Positions 8,832-17,635 of a stretch of DNA of 64,000 bases are shown here, one piece after another; position 1 is the first letter of the stretch, and the number at the start of each line of letters is the position of its first letter. Source of the DNA: JTS-RE37 sp963756115 (lineage in GTDB: Bacteria > Bacteroidota > Bacteroidia > Flavobacteriales > Flavobacteriaceae); contig CAVWMN010000003.1 in assembly GCA_963756115.1 (NCBI GenBank), forward strand, positions 62,001 through 126,000, in the 5' to 3' direction. The translations under genes were made by a program, and so were the position numbers. Below the pieces are notes generated by a model that worked only from the letters and a program-made list of their open reading frames with translations, did not search any database and was not told the DNA's origin.

Positions 8832-9932
8832 TTATTTCCCGCAATTCTCTGAAAAAGCTGCCCAGGGATCAAGATTGATCCAGTTACTATTGGAATAGTT
8901 GGCATCATCCACTTCGATACAGTAAAGATTTGGGTTATTGTTGGCAATAAAGCTATTCCCCGGATTGGTAATGGAGGAATTGCTTCCGGTTTTAAATGTC
9001 AGGCTTGATAAAAATGGATTATTCTGACATTGCAGAAATAGCAATTGCTGGTTCCCGCATAAGGATAATTTCCGTATTTCCGTGTTAAAGCAGGCAAGGT
9101 ACTCAAGTTTCTGATTGGCGCTGACATCAATTGATTTCATGGGATTTCTGAAACAATACAGCGTATTCAATTCCGGATTAGCAGCAAGATCAATAGCTGT
9201 AAGTAGATTATCAGCGAAATCCAGAATTTCCAGATTTACGTTCAGGCTCACATCCAATTCAGTGAGATTGTTGGAACCGCAGCTCAACTCCTTTAGGTTG
9301 GTTAAATGAGACGTATCCAATTCTGAGATCTCATTAAACACGCAATTGAACACTTCCAGTTTACTGTTGCTGCTCAGATCAAGACGGGTCAGTCTGTTCT
9401 CATTGCACCGCAAAGCTTTCAAATTAATGTTGTTCGTAACATCCAGGGAAGTCAGTTCATTATTCCGGATCCATAATTCTTCGAGGGATATATTTTTACG
9501 GATGTCTATACTTTTAACCGGGTTCCCTTCCAGATACAAAACGGACAAGGAACTGAAGCCTTCAATCCCGGTAAGGTCCTCAATGCCTTTTTCGGAAAGA
9601 TAAATACTCTTTACAGCTGCAATGGATGCTGTGAGCACATAATCATCTTCAACATCGTCATAACCAAGTTTGATCAATGCCTTTTCAAACCGGTCATCCG
9701 GCACATAGGTAAGGCCTGACACACAATCTCCCAGGGCATCGCCATGATCCAAATGCGTATTAAGCGCATTTTCATTAACGCTCAGGCTGTGTCCCTGGTG
9801 ACAGATTACAACTTTGGAATCCTTTATTTCGGAAGCAGCTTTTAAAGCACTGTTTTCAGGCTCTATTACAGCCTCTGATGTACAGGAGGTCAATACTAAA
9901 AATACGCAGGTATACCATATCAGATTCTTCAT
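8832..9932 (-). CDS. Leucine-rich-repeat lipoprotein
   Basis: 366 residues. The lipobox is LVLTSC. After a linker there is a VVICHQGHSLSVNENAL segment that occurs ahead of other domains in secreted Bacteroidota proteins. About ten LRR units of ~21 residues follow (for example LEELWIRNNELTSLDVTNN, LTRLDLSSNSKLEVFNC, LTELDVSLNVNLEILDF) and a Cys-containing cap. It is likely a surface-attached binding protein; the ligand is unknown. It is convergent with the GH operon and shows no functional link to it. Confidence 0.85.
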   Translation of the reverse strand: MKNLIWYTCVFLVLTSCTSEAVIEPENSALKAASEIKDSKVVICHQGHSLSVNENALNTHLDHGDALGDCVSGLTYVPDDRFEKALIKLGYDDVEDDYVLTASIAAVKSIYLSEKGIEDLTGIEGFSSLSVLYLEGNPVKSIDIRKNISLEELWIRNNELTSLDVTNNINLKALRCNENRLTRLDLSSNSKLEVFNCVFNEISELDTSHLTNLKELSCGSNNLTELDVSLNVNLEILDFADNLLTAIDLAANPELNTLYCFRNPMKSIDVSANQKLEYLACFNTEIRKLSLCGNQQLLFLQCQNNPFLSSLTFKTGSNSSITNPGNSFIANNNPNLYCIEVDDANYSNSNWINLDPWAAFSENCGK

Positions 9933-9980
9933 GTAGGTGGGGTTTAAGAATTTGGGGTTCAGTTAACTGCAGACAAGCTG

Positions 9981-9988
9981 CAAAATTA
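9981..9988 (-). promoter_or_regulatory. Candidate -7 box for the LRR gene
   Basis: Read on the minus strand the sequence is TAATTTTG, a match to the Bacteroidota TAnnTTTG -7 element, about 49 bp upstream of the LRR start. No clean TTTG -33 element is seen at the usual spacing, so support is moderate. Confidence 0.4.
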
Positions 9989-10168
9989 TAATTCTGTCAT
10001 CATAGCATTATTTTTGTTCCATAAACGAAGATATTCCGGCGCATCTTTTTGAGCAGATCCAGAATTTATCCTAACATACTCATATAGAATCCTTTAATCC
10101 TTAACGACAACTATTATAGAAATATTACATTTTATGATTCGGGGCCAGTTTTATAATCGAAAAGTCCC

Positions 10169-10479
10169 CTCGCTGGCGCTCGTCTGTGACGAGTGCTTTC
10201 TGCACCCTCGCTGGCGCTCGTCTGTGACGAGTGCCCTTTCGCTAGCGCTCGTCTGTGACGAGTGCCTTTCTGAATAAAAGACCTAACTGAACAATCAACC
10301 TCGCTGGCGCTCGTCTGTGACGAGTGCCTTTTCTGAAAAAGAACCTCGCTAGCGCTCGTCTGTGACGAGTGCCTTTCTGTAAAAGAACCTCGCTGGCGCT
10401 CGTCTGTGACGAGCGCCATTCTGAATACGAAAGCCTGTCTGAACGATCAACCTCGCTAGCGCTCGTCTGTGACGAGTGC
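10169..10479 (+). repeat. REP array, downstream side of the transposase (7 copies)
   Basis: Seven copies of a 28-bp unit start at 10169, 10207, 10238, 10300, 10345, 10389 and 10452, all in the same orientation. Each has the core CTCGTC-TGT-GACGAG, which extends to a 9-bp stem GCGCTCGTC/GACGAGTGC with one G-T pair. The copy at 10389 ends in GAGCGC and makes the stem perfect. Units alternate between CTCGCTGGCG and CTCGCTAGCG heads. A second repeated segment (about TCTGAATAAAAGACCTAACTGAAC..CAACC) occurs before several units at ~10269 and ~10421. These have the form and position of REP sequences mobilised by a RAYT. Confidence 0.85.
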
Positions 10480-10508
10480 TTTCTGAATAAAAGAACCTAA
10501 CTGAACGA

Positions 10509-11066
10509 TCAACCCATAAACCCGATCACATCAATCTCGAAAGTAGCGTCTTCTTCGGCAATATTTCTTGCGCTACTGAATTTCCATTCCGTTGGTTTCG
10601 TGACAAAACCTGCTTTAACCGGATTGTAATGTATATAATCCAGTTTTTGCTTTATGACCGCTGTACTCCATAATTCTATTGGCTTGTTATTGTGTTGCCA
10701 AAACTGATATTTTGAAACATTGCCTTTTAGTTTTCCCGCGCGTTCCATCATGCTTAGCAACCATTCCTTTCTGCTTTCCTTTGGGTTTTCTTCAATCGCC
10801 TTTATCATTTGTTTTGCAGTATGTTTTTTAAAATCCCGCAACAGGCTTGTTGGATTCTCATTGGCATCTCTAAATATGAAGTGGACATGACTTGGCATAA
10901 TACAATAGGCATAGAGTACCAAACCTTTGTGTTTACGGCAGTGTGTTATGCCATCAGCCAGTGTCTTGAAATAAGCTTTCCTTGTGAAGACATCGATCCA
11001 ATACACGGTTGCGAACGAAACGAAATAGGCCGCTGCTGGATTATGAAACTTATATTTTCTGCTCAC
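10509..11066 (-). CDS. REP-associated tyrosine transposase (RAYT, Y1_Tnp family)
   Basis: 185 residues. The IS200/IS605-type Y1 fold is shown by the HUH motif in MPSHVHFIF and the downstream YIHYNPVKAGFV segment, where the catalytic tyrosine of the family lies; WKFSSARN is the usual C-terminal block. RAYTs nick and join single-stranded DNA and are tied to the spread of REP hairpins. The gene appears intact and is framed by seven same-orientation REP copies on each side. No second transposase or terminal inverted repeat of a normal IS is visible. Confidence 0.9.
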   Translation of the reverse strand: MSRKYKFHNPAAAYFVSFATVYWIDVFTRKAYFKTLADGITHCRKHKGLVLYAYCIMPSHVHFIFRDANENPTSLLRDFKKHTAKQMIKAIEENPKESRKEWLLSMMERAGKLKGNVSKYQFWQHNNKPIELWSTAVIKQKLDYIHYNPVKAGFVTKPTEWKFSSARNIAEEDATFEIDVIGFMG

Positions 11067-11155
11067 CGCCTAAAGATAGCCTACAGTACTGTAAAGAAAT
11101 TGCAGTTCCAAATAAAGCTTTCAGGTGCTGCGCTTTAGTTCTTACTCGTACGGCC

Positions 11156-11397
11156 CTCGCTGGCGCTCGTCTGTGACGAGTGCCCTTCGCTAGCGCTCGT
11201 CTGTGACGAGTGCTTTTCTGAAAAAGAACCTCGCTAGCGCTCGTCTGTGACGAGTGCTCCTTTCCTCGCTAGCGCTCGTCTGTGACGAGTGCTCCTTTCC
11301 TCGCTAGCGCTCGTCTGTGACGAGTGCTCCTTTCCTCGCTGGCGCTCGTCTGTGACGAGTGCTCCTTCCCTCGCTGGCGCTCGTCTGTGACGAGTGC
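11156..11397 (+). repeat. REP array, upstream side of the transposase (7 copies, five in exact 35-bp tandem)
   Basis: Copies start at 11156, 11186, 11230, 11265, 11300, 11335 and 11370, in the same orientation as the other array. The last five are spaced exactly 35 bp apart; the linker is TCCTTTC between most of them and TCCTTCC before the last. This points to recent tandem growth by slippage or unequal recombination. Each unit carries the hairpin CTCGTC-TGT-GACGAG. Confidence 0.88.
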
Positions 11398-11411
11398 CTT
11401 TCTGAAAAAGA

Positions 11412-11494
11412 ACACCTAACTGAACGATCAACCCATAAACCCGATTACATCCTCGCCAGCGGTGCTGCGCTTACGTTTCATATTCGTACGGCCC
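11412..11494 (+). mobile_element. Internally deleted relic of the RAYT element
   Basis: Bases 11415-11450 repeat the sequence at the 3' end of the transposase gene (10496-10532, CCTAACTGAACGATCAACCC then ATAAACCCGAT with one or two changes). Bases 11461-11494 repeat the sequence just upstream of the transposase start (GGTGCTGCGCTT at 11124 and TCGTACGGCCC at 11146). The ~600 bp between these ends is missing. This is the structure expected of a non-autonomous deletion derivative or MITE-like remnant. Nothing else is recognised between here and 11636. Confidence 0.7.
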
Positions 11495-11636
11495 CCGTCG
11501 CAGACAAGCGCATGCGGTGATTGGCTGCGAAAAATACACAAGTAGTTTTCGGCTGTTGTTCATTGATTATTAATTTGTGTGAAATACGGTTGAAAAAAAT
11601 CTGCCGCAAGTAACTTTACAACGTCCTGGCACCTTT

Positions 11637-12332
11637 TTATTTTTCAAATATTGCAACAGCTCTAACCGGAGAACCGGTTCCTCCTCTGATTTTTAAGGGA
11701 AGTCCAATGAAACGAAATCTGCCTCTTCCTACTAATAAATGGAGGTTTACCATATTTTCGTAGTGCGTGAAACCCAGTTCTCCGCAAATATGATGCACCT
11801 CTTTATTTGATATTCCAGGAACTCCGGGAGACATGGTTTCAACACCGAAAGCGGAAACCCCTTTTTCTCCCAACCATCTTGCTGCTTCAGCCGTGATTCC
11901 CGGTCCACTTCCCCAATTACCAGTTTCAAAATGTTTTCTATAGTGGTCTGTATGGAATAAAACAGTGTCGCCTTTTTTAATTTCAAGGTTTGCTTCTTTA
12001 CAGGCTTTTTCGATTTCGGTATGGGAGATAAGTTCTTTCAACTTTTTGTATGAGAGATCTAAACAAATCCCTTCTGTATAAAACATTGAGAGCGGCATTT
12101 TGTCAATCGATTGCCCTTCATATTTTAGTGCCATGTGGCTAATTGAATCTACGTGCGTTCCTGTATGTTCTCCAAGCTCCAATCTATGGACCGCCGGTGT
12201 TCTCTTTTCAGGATTTTTGATTCCATCCCATTCTTCGTGAGACGTGTAAATTTCCATTGTAACCTGTGGAAGGTCATTATAAACCGGCATGCCTTCATAA
12301 ATTTCCTGACTTAAATCTATAATTTCTGTCAT
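11637..12332 (-). CDS. Cyclase/kynurenine formamidase-like metal hydrolase
   Basis: 231 residues, cytoplasmic. The start MTEIIDLSQEIYEGMPVY and the metal-binding HTGTHVDSISH (HxGTHxDxxxH) identify the cyclase family (PF04199). The family includes kynurenine formamidase, isatin hydrolase and many enzymes of unknown substrate. FHTDHYRKHF and TMSPGVP are also typical. No other tryptophan-degradation gene is nearby, so kynurenine is not assumed. It lies 51 bp after the glycerate kinase on the same strand and may be co-transcribed with it. Confidence 0.8.
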   Translation of the reverse strand: MTEIIDLSQEIYEGMPVYNDLPQVTMEIYTSHEEWDGIKNPEKRTPAVHRLELGEHTGTHVDSISHMALKYEGQSIDKMPLSMFYTEGICLDLSYKKLKELISHTEIEKACKEANLEIKKGDTVLFHTDHYRKHFETGNWGSGPGITAEAARWLGEKGVSAFGVETMSPGVPGISNKEVHHICGELGFTHYENMVNLHLLVGRGRFRFIGLPLKIRGGTGSPVRAVAIFEK

Positions 12333-12383
12333 GTCGACTCATGTTTTGGAGTTTATTTTCTCAAAAGTGGAAGGAATACGAAC

Positions 12384-13514
12384 CTAATTAATAGTCTTTG
12401 CAAACTCAACCGTAGCCGCTACCATATTCTCATAGCTCCTTTTTATGGCCTCTTCCAGATTGGGCATATCCCTGGAAATCGCCACCATATAAGCAATGCC
12501 CATCTCCTTTGCATTTTCTTCCGATAAGTCGATTGCCCCGCAAAATACCGCAACCGGGATGTTTTCACGATTTGCGGATTTCAGGACCCCATCGATTGTT
12601 TTTCCGGATAGGGTCTGCTTGTCAAGTTTGCCTTCCCCGGTGATGATCCAGTCTGCATTTTTGATTTGGGAGTTCAAATCCGCCATGTCCTTGATCAGTT
12701 CAATCCCCGAGGTCAAAGTTGCCTTCAGGAAAACTGAGGCACCCCCACCGAATCCACCTGCGGCCCCCGCACCCGGTATTTTTTGAACATCTGTATTATA
12801 TTGCCGGTCAAGGATTTGGGCAAAATTCCTCAGCCCGTCATCCAATTGGGCAATATCTTCATCTGAGGCCCCTTTTTGTGCGGCATACACGTAGGCAGCA
12901 CCATTTTTCCCATAAAACGGATTGGTCACATCGCAGGCCACTTTTACCCTCACATTGTTAAGTTGGGCATGTACCCCGGAAGAATCTATTTTTTTAACAT
13001 GTATAAGGTTGCTGCCGATAGGCAGGAGCGGTTTATTGTTCTTATCCAGGAAGGCAAATCCCAACGCAGCAGCCATACCCATGCCGGCATCATTGGTAGC
13101 ACTACCCCCAATCCCCAAAATAATTTCCCTTGCCCCCTGTTGTATGGCATGTGCAAGAAGTTCTCCCGTACCTAAGGTTGTGGATTGCATACAGTTCCTT
13201 TCGGCATCTTTCAGCAATTTAAGCCCTGATGCCTCCGCCATTTCTATATAGGCAATCCTGCTTGCAGGGGCGTAGAGATACGAAGACGCAACAGGACGGA
13301 ACAGCGGGTCATTGACCCGCAAGGTGACGATCTCGCCCTTCAGGTAATGCCGTACTACTTCCATGGTACCGTCCCCCCCGTCGGCCAGGGGCATTTTAAG
13401 GATCTCGGCCTCGGGGAAGACCATCCGAAGCCCTTCCTCCACGGCATCACAGAATTCGAATCCCGTCAGGGATCCTTTAAACTTATCCGGTGCGATAACA
13501 AATTTCATTGCCAT
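12384..13514 (-). CDS. Glycerate kinase (GarK/GlxK family)
   Basis: 376 residues. The N-terminal IAPDKFKGSL, the PLADGGDGT loop, GIGGSATNDAGMGMA and GAAGGFGGG motifs are those of the class II glycerate kinases, which phosphorylate D-glycerate with ATP to 2-phosphoglycerate. The start may be the ATG at 13514 or the ATG two codons later. No glyoxylate or tartronate genes are adjacent. The divergent neighbour is the TetR regulator, 339 bp away. Confidence 0.9.
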   Translation of the reverse strand: MAMKFVIAPDKFKGSLTGFEFCDAVEEGLRMVFPEAEILKMPLADGGDGTMEVVRHYLKGEIVTLRVNDPLFRPVASSYLYAPASRIAYIEMAEASGLKLLKDAERNCMQSTTLGTGELLAHAIQQGAREIILGIGGSATNDAGMGMAAALGFAFLDKNNKPLLPIGSNLIHVKKIDSSGVHAQLNNVRVKVACDVTNPFYGKNGAAYVYAAQKGASDEDIAQLDDGLRNFAQILDRQYNTDVQKIPGAGAAGGFGGGASVFLKATLTSGIELIKDMADLNSQIKNADWIITGEGKLDKQTLSGKTIDGVLKSANRENIPVAVFCGAIDLSEENAKEMGIAYMVAISRDMPNLEEAIKRSYENMVAATVEFAKTIN

Positions 13515-13853
13515 TAGATCAATTCAAAAATTTGGGCACTAAACGCTGCACAGTTCGATGGGGGGTACACTATGCTGCCTGAATGGCCCTCTTATTGCCT
13601 GAATACCAGACTCCGTCCAGGCCTTCGTTTACCTTTCGTTTATCCATATAACTCATCGCCATTGCTACCAGGATGGTTACCTGGCAGCCCAGGGAATTCC
13701 CATAACCGAGTAACGGGGAAACGAAATCCAAAGATACATATTGAACAAGATTCCGGACACTATTTCGATAGTTTCGGTATAAGATGTTCTACTTTTTGCA
13801 AAAGCAGATTTTTTTTGTACATTTATTAACCATTTGGTTAAACCATATAGTTA
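13515..13853. other. Intergenic region between divergent glycerate kinase and TetR
   Basis: 339 bp without a supported gene. It must hold the glycerate kinase promoter and the TetR operator-promoter at its right end. A small CCAGG/CCTGG hairpin lies near 13668. The open frame at 13572-13829 has no recognisable protein features. Confidence 0.5.
13826..13845. promoter_or_regulatory. Palindromic operator for the TetR-type regulator
   Basis: Two overlapping palindromes: TTAACCATTTGGTTAA (13826-13841, 7-bp arms, 2-bp spacer) and TGGTTAAACCA (13835-13845, 5-bp arms). They end 9 bp before the regulator start, so a bound repressor would block its own operon. The binding itself is inferred. Confidence 0.65.
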
Positions 13854-14456
13854 ATGCCTGATTCAAGTACCGAACAGAATATCCTGAAAGCCGCTATATC
13901 CGTATTCCACAGGAAGGGTATGGCCGGGGCACGCATGCAGGAAATCGCCGATGAAGCCAGTATAAACAAAGCGATGCTCCATTATTATTATCGCAACAAA
14001 CAGCAATTGTTCGAGGCTGTTTTTATGCAGGCTTTCGGGCAATTAGCCCCGCAGTTGAATTTGATCTTCGCCTCAGATGATGATGTCTTCGAAAAGATCA
14101 GGAAGTTCACTTCGAGCTATATTGATTTTATCCTTGACAATCGCTACCTGCCCTCTTTTATCGTACAGGAACTCAACAACAACCCTGAATTTGTAATGAG
14201 GTTTATTTCGCATACCGATAAACCGGATCCCAAACCTTTTTTAAAGCAGATCCAATCAGAAATAGCAGCCGGAAGGATCACGAATATAAACCCGAAACAA
14301 CTGTTGCTGAACCTATTGTCACTATCCGTTTTCCCTTTCGTCGCTGAAAGTATGGTCAAAGTGGTCATGGAAGTATCCAACACAGAGTTTGTACAATTGA
14401 TGGAAGAGCGGAAAACACTGATTTCAGAGCAAATCATTAACAGTATCAAAATATGA
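13854..14456 (+). CDS. TetR/AcrR family transcriptional regulator
   Basis: 200 residues. Residues ~8-55 form the TetR helix-turn-helix (FHRKGMAGARMQEIADEASI, then LHYYYRNKQQLFEAVF). The C-terminal ligand domain is diverged and carries no clue to the ligand. It is the first gene of an efflux operon; its stop overlaps the TolC start (ATGA). With the operator directly upstream it probably represses itself and the pump, and is released by the exported compound. Confidence 0.9.
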   Translation: MPDSSTEQNILKAAISVFHRKGMAGARMQEIADEASINKAMLHYYYRNKQQLFEAVFMQAFGQLAPQLNLIFASDDDVFEKIRKFTSSYIDFILDNRYLPSFIVQELNNNPEFVMRFISHTDKPDPKPFLKQIQSEIAAGRITNINPKQLLLNLLSLSVFPFVAESMVKVVMEVSNTEFVQLMEERKTLISEQIINSIKI

Positions 14457-15781
14457 AACGGACTGAGAACAAGATGCCATTAAAGCACTTCAGGACAGTT
14501 TTTCAATTGGCAATAAAATACGGTATCCTGATTTTGTCACTATGGTTCATCCCATTCCCCATGTTGGCCCAACAGACAATTACATTGGACGAGTGTTTTG
14601 ATCTGGCAACCAAAAACTATCCGTTGGCGCAACAATCAACTTTATTTCACAATCAATCGCAGTTAGACATCGAGGCCATCAACACGGGTAAACTGCCCCA
14701 ATTGGATATAAACGCCCAGGCATCCTACCAATCCGATGTTACGAGTCTGCCCATACAGCTTCCCAACGCAACGGTTGAACCGCCTAACAAGGACCAATAC
14801 AGGGTGACCTTGGATATCAACCAACTAATCTATAACGGGGGCTTGACCGATGCAACTTCCCATGTACATGAGGCCACGTCCAAAATAAACCAACAGCAGG
14901 TCGAAGTCACTTTATACGAACTGAAAAACCAGGTCAATCAGTTGTTCCTATCCATTTTGTTGTTGCAGGAAAACCGCGATCTGTTACTGGCGAAAGAGAA
15001 ACAATTAAAGGCGCGCCTGGAGGAGGTAAAAGCGGGGGTAAAATACGGTGCTTTGCTGGCATCCGCTGAACAAGCCTTGGTCGCTGAACTCCTTAGTATA
15101 AAACAACAATTTATCGAACTGGATTTCAACAGGTCCGCGCTGATAAAACGGTTGTCATTGGTTATAGGAAAGGAATTATCCGCTGATGTAAACCTGGTAC
15201 GCCCCGAGATATTCCTGTCAGATCGCGATTCCAACCGGCCGGAAACCCTGCTTTTTGACCTTCAAAAGGAAAAGGTTGATTATGCCTCAAAATTAGTTTC
15301 AAAATCGAAATTGCCCAGGATATATGTTTTTGCACAAGGGGGTTATGGAAATCCTGGGTTGAACATGCTCGACAATTCCTTCAATGCATTTTATATGACC
15401 GGACTAAAATTAAATTGGAATTTGTTTGATTGGAATGCGTCGAAATTTGAAAAACAATCCCTGGAGATCAATAAGCAAATCATCGATTCTCAACAGGAAA
15501 CCTTTGACCTGAACAATAACCTGAGCCTGGTTAACCTGCAGTCGGAAATCGATAAAATGGAGGTGTTGATTTCCACCGACAATGAGATCATTTCCCTACG
15601 GGAAGAGATCGTGAAAACAGCAGAATCGCAGTTTAAAAACGGGCTGCTCCTGGCATCGGCCTATATCACGGAATTTACGAATCTCTATGAGTCCAAAAGC
15701 CAACTGAATGTCCACAAGACACAACTCCTGCTCAACCAGATTCAATATCAGATCACAAAAGGAACCTATAGCAAAAACTGA
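14453..15781 (+). CDS. TolC-family outer membrane efflux protein
   Basis: 442 residues. A signal peptide ends near FPMLAQQ; the start may be the ATG at 14453 (coupled to TetR) or the one at 14474. ITLDECFDLATKNYPLAQQ and the long coiled-coil helices with two OEP halves (second half from ~residue 255) are typical of TolC trimers, which form the outer membrane channel of tripartite pumps. It is followed 20 bp later by the adaptor gene. Confidence 0.88.
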   Translation: MKRTENKMPLKHFRTVFQLAIKYGILILSLWFIPFPMLAQQTITLDECFDLATKNYPLAQQSTLFHNQSQLDIEAINTGKLPQLDINAQASYQSDVTSLPIQLPNATVEPPNKDQYRVTLDINQLIYNGGLTDATSHVHEATSKINQQQVEVTLYELKNQVNQLFLSILLLQENRDLLLAKEKQLKARLEEVKAGVKYGALLASAEQALVAELLSIKQQFIELDFNRSALIKRLSLVIGKELSADVNLVRPEIFLSDRDSNRPETLLFDLQKEKVDYASKLVSKSKLPRIYVFAQGGYGNPGLNMLDNSFNAFYMTGLKLNWNLFDWNASKFEKQSLEINKQIIDSQQETFDLNNNLSLVNLQSEIDKMEVLISTDNEIISLREEIVKTAESQFKNGLLLASAYITEFTNLYESKSQLNVHKTQLLLNQIQYQITKGTYSKN

Positions 15782-15801
15782 TTTCATCTCAATCCATCCT
15801 T

Positions 15802-16695
15802 ATGAAACAAATAATAAGTATAATTGCCGTTCTCACAGCTACATTATTGTCCTGTAACGGAAATGACGATAAGGCCGATGGCTACGGAAATTTCGAGGCG
15901 ACAGAAACAACGGTTTCATCAGAGGCCAATGGCAAACTTTTGACCTTTACCGCAGAAGAAGGCAAAGTGTTGGAACAAGGTATCGTGGTGGGTGTGATCG
16001 ATACCGTACAACTCTCTTTTAAGCGGGATCAATTGCTGGTTTCGAAAAATACCATTTTCTCAAAATCCCGAAATGTGTTGTCGCAACGCGAAGTATTAAA
16101 AGAACAAATAAAGGTTGCCACCACCGACAAACAACGGATCGAAAACCTTGTAAACGAGAATGCCGGCACACAAAAACAACTGGACGACATCAATGGCCGG
16201 ATAGCCATCCTGACACAACAAATGAAAAGTGTTGAAACGCAAAATTTGCCGATTGTCAACGAAGTGAAAAGTATTGAAGTGCAGATCCGGGAGATAGAAG
16301 ATCTGATTCAGAAAAGCATTATTCAAAATCCGGTTAAAGGAACGGTATTGGTGAAATATGTGGAACCGTACGAAATCTCAACTTTTGGAAAACCCCTCTA
16401 TAAAATCGCAGATCTCAACCAAATGGAACTCCGTGTGTATATAAGCGAGACCCAGTTAACCAGCCTCAAAGTTGGCGATGAAGTAACCGTAAAAGTTGAT
16501 GCCGGGACAACAATGAAATCCTATCCCGGGCATGTATCATGGATTTCCGATTCCGCGGAATTTACCCCTAAAATCATCCAGACGAAAGAGGAGCGGGTCA
16601 ATTTGGTATATGCTGTAAAAATCAGCGTTAAGAATGACGGTAGGCTGAAAATCGGCATGCCCGCAGAGATGTGGTTACGGGATACCAGGGAGTAA
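15802..16695 (+). CDS. HlyD/MFP-type adaptor lipoprotein of an ABC efflux pump
   Basis: 297 residues with lipobox TLLSC at the N-terminus. Barrel-sandwich (lipoyl-like) halves flank a coiled coil at ~residues 75-165 (QREVLKEQIK, QLDDINGRIAILTQQMKSVE), followed by a beta-barrel domain (YISETQLTSLKVGDEVTVKV). This matches the YbhG/YhiI-type adaptors that link ABC-2 transporters to TolC. The gene order TolC, adaptor, ATPases, permeases supports the role. Confidence 0.87.
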   Translation: MKQIISIIAVLTATLLSCNGNDDKADGYGNFEATETTVSSEANGKLLTFTAEEGKVLEQGIVVGVIDTVQLSFKRDQLLVSKNTIFSKSRNVLSQREVLKEQIKVATTDKQRIENLVNENAGTQKQLDDINGRIAILTQQMKSVETQNLPIVNEVKSIEVQIREIEDLIQKSIIQNPVKGTVLVKYVEPYEISTFGKPLYKIADLNQMELRVYISETQLTSLKVGDEVTVKVDAGTTMKSYPGHVSWISDSAEFTPKIIQTKEERVNLVYAVKISVKNDGRLKIGMPAEMWLRDTRE

Positions 16696-16708
16696 ATATC
16701 AGATAATC

Positions 16709-17635
16709 ATGGCAATTTCGATAAAGAATATCAGTAAATCGTATGACAAGGTCAAGGCCCTGACCGATATTTCTTTTGATGTCGGGCAAGGCGAACTGTT
16801 CGGGTTGATCGGCCCTGATGGGGCAGGCAAGACAACCTTGTTCCGAATACTGACAACCCTGCTGTTCCCCGATGCAGGCAAAGCCACTGTTGCGGGGTAT
16901 GATATTATAAAGGACTACAAAACGATCAGGAGCCAAGTAGGCTACATGCCCGGCAGGTTTTCATTGTATCAGGATTTGACTGTTGAGGAAAACCTGGCTT
17001 TTTTCGCCACCATATTCGGGACTACGATCGATGAAAACTACGATTTGATAAAAGATATTTATGTGCAGATAGAACCCTTTAAAGACAGAAGGGCGGGTAA
17101 GCTTTCGGGTGGAATGAAACAGAAACTGGCCCTGTCATGTGCCCTTATACACAAACCCAAAGTACTGTTCCTGGATGAACCGACCACGGGCGTTGACCCG
17201 GTTTCACGAAAGGAATTCTGGGACATGCTCAAACGTTTACAGCAAAAGGGGATAACCATTCTGGTTTCCACCCCCTATATGGACGAGGCAGAACTATGCG
17301 ACCGGATCGCACTGATCACGGAGGGACAAATACTGCAGATTGATACGCCCCAAGCCATCATGCAGGCCTTTCCCAGGAAAATATACAAGGTGCGTGCTTC
17401 GGAAACCTATCGACTGATACAGGATTTGAAAATGTTTCCAAAGACACATTCCGTCTATCCCTTCGGTGAATATTTACATTTTACCAGTAATGACGACGCC
17501 CTTAAACCTGAAGAACTGATCCATTTTTTGGCGGGTAAAAAGCATGTCCGGATCGAAGTTGCGAAAATCGATGCTACTATTGAAGATACATTTATGGAAC
17601 TGACGCACAAAAAAGAATTGAACCCTCATGAATGA
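16709..17635 (+). CDS. ABC transporter ATP-binding protein
   Basis: 308 residues. Walker A is GPDGAGKTT (Asp in place of the more usual Asn), the signature is LSGGMKQKL, and Walker B is VLFLDEPTTGVDP. Residues ~225-300 form the C-terminal extension found in ABC-2/DrrA-like ATPases. It overlaps the next ATPase by 8 bp. In E. coli YbhF these two halves are one polypeptide; here they are separate. Confidence 0.93.
   Translation: MAISIKNISKSYDKVKALTDISFDVGQGELFGLIGPDGAGKTTLFRILTTLLFPDAGKATVAGYDIIKDYKTIRSQVGYMPGRFSLYQDLTVEENLAFFATIFGTTIDENYDLIKDIYVQIEPFKDRRAGKLSGGMKQKLALSCALIHKPKVLFLDEPTTGVDPVSRKEFWDMLKRLQQKGITILVSTPYMDEAELCDRIALITEGQILQIDTPQAIMQAFPRKIYKVRASETYRLIQDLKMFPKTHSVYPFGEYLHFTSNDDALKPEELIHFLAGKKHVRIEVAKIDATIEDTFMELTHKKELNPHE

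Noticed and set aside
10132..10419. Open frame of 95 codons on the minus strand
   Set aside because: It is only a translation of the REP units (repeated SSQTSASE and LVTDERQ words) and has no other content; the same holds for 11234-11431.
10169..11397. CRISPR-like array
   Set aside because: Gaps between repeats are short and repetitive rather than unique spacers of equal length, the repeats are strong hairpins, no cas genes are near and a RAYT lies inside.
13572..13829. Plus-strand frame of 85 codons before TetR
   Set aside because: Rich in Pro, Ser and Arg without any domain pattern; occupies the divergent promoter region.
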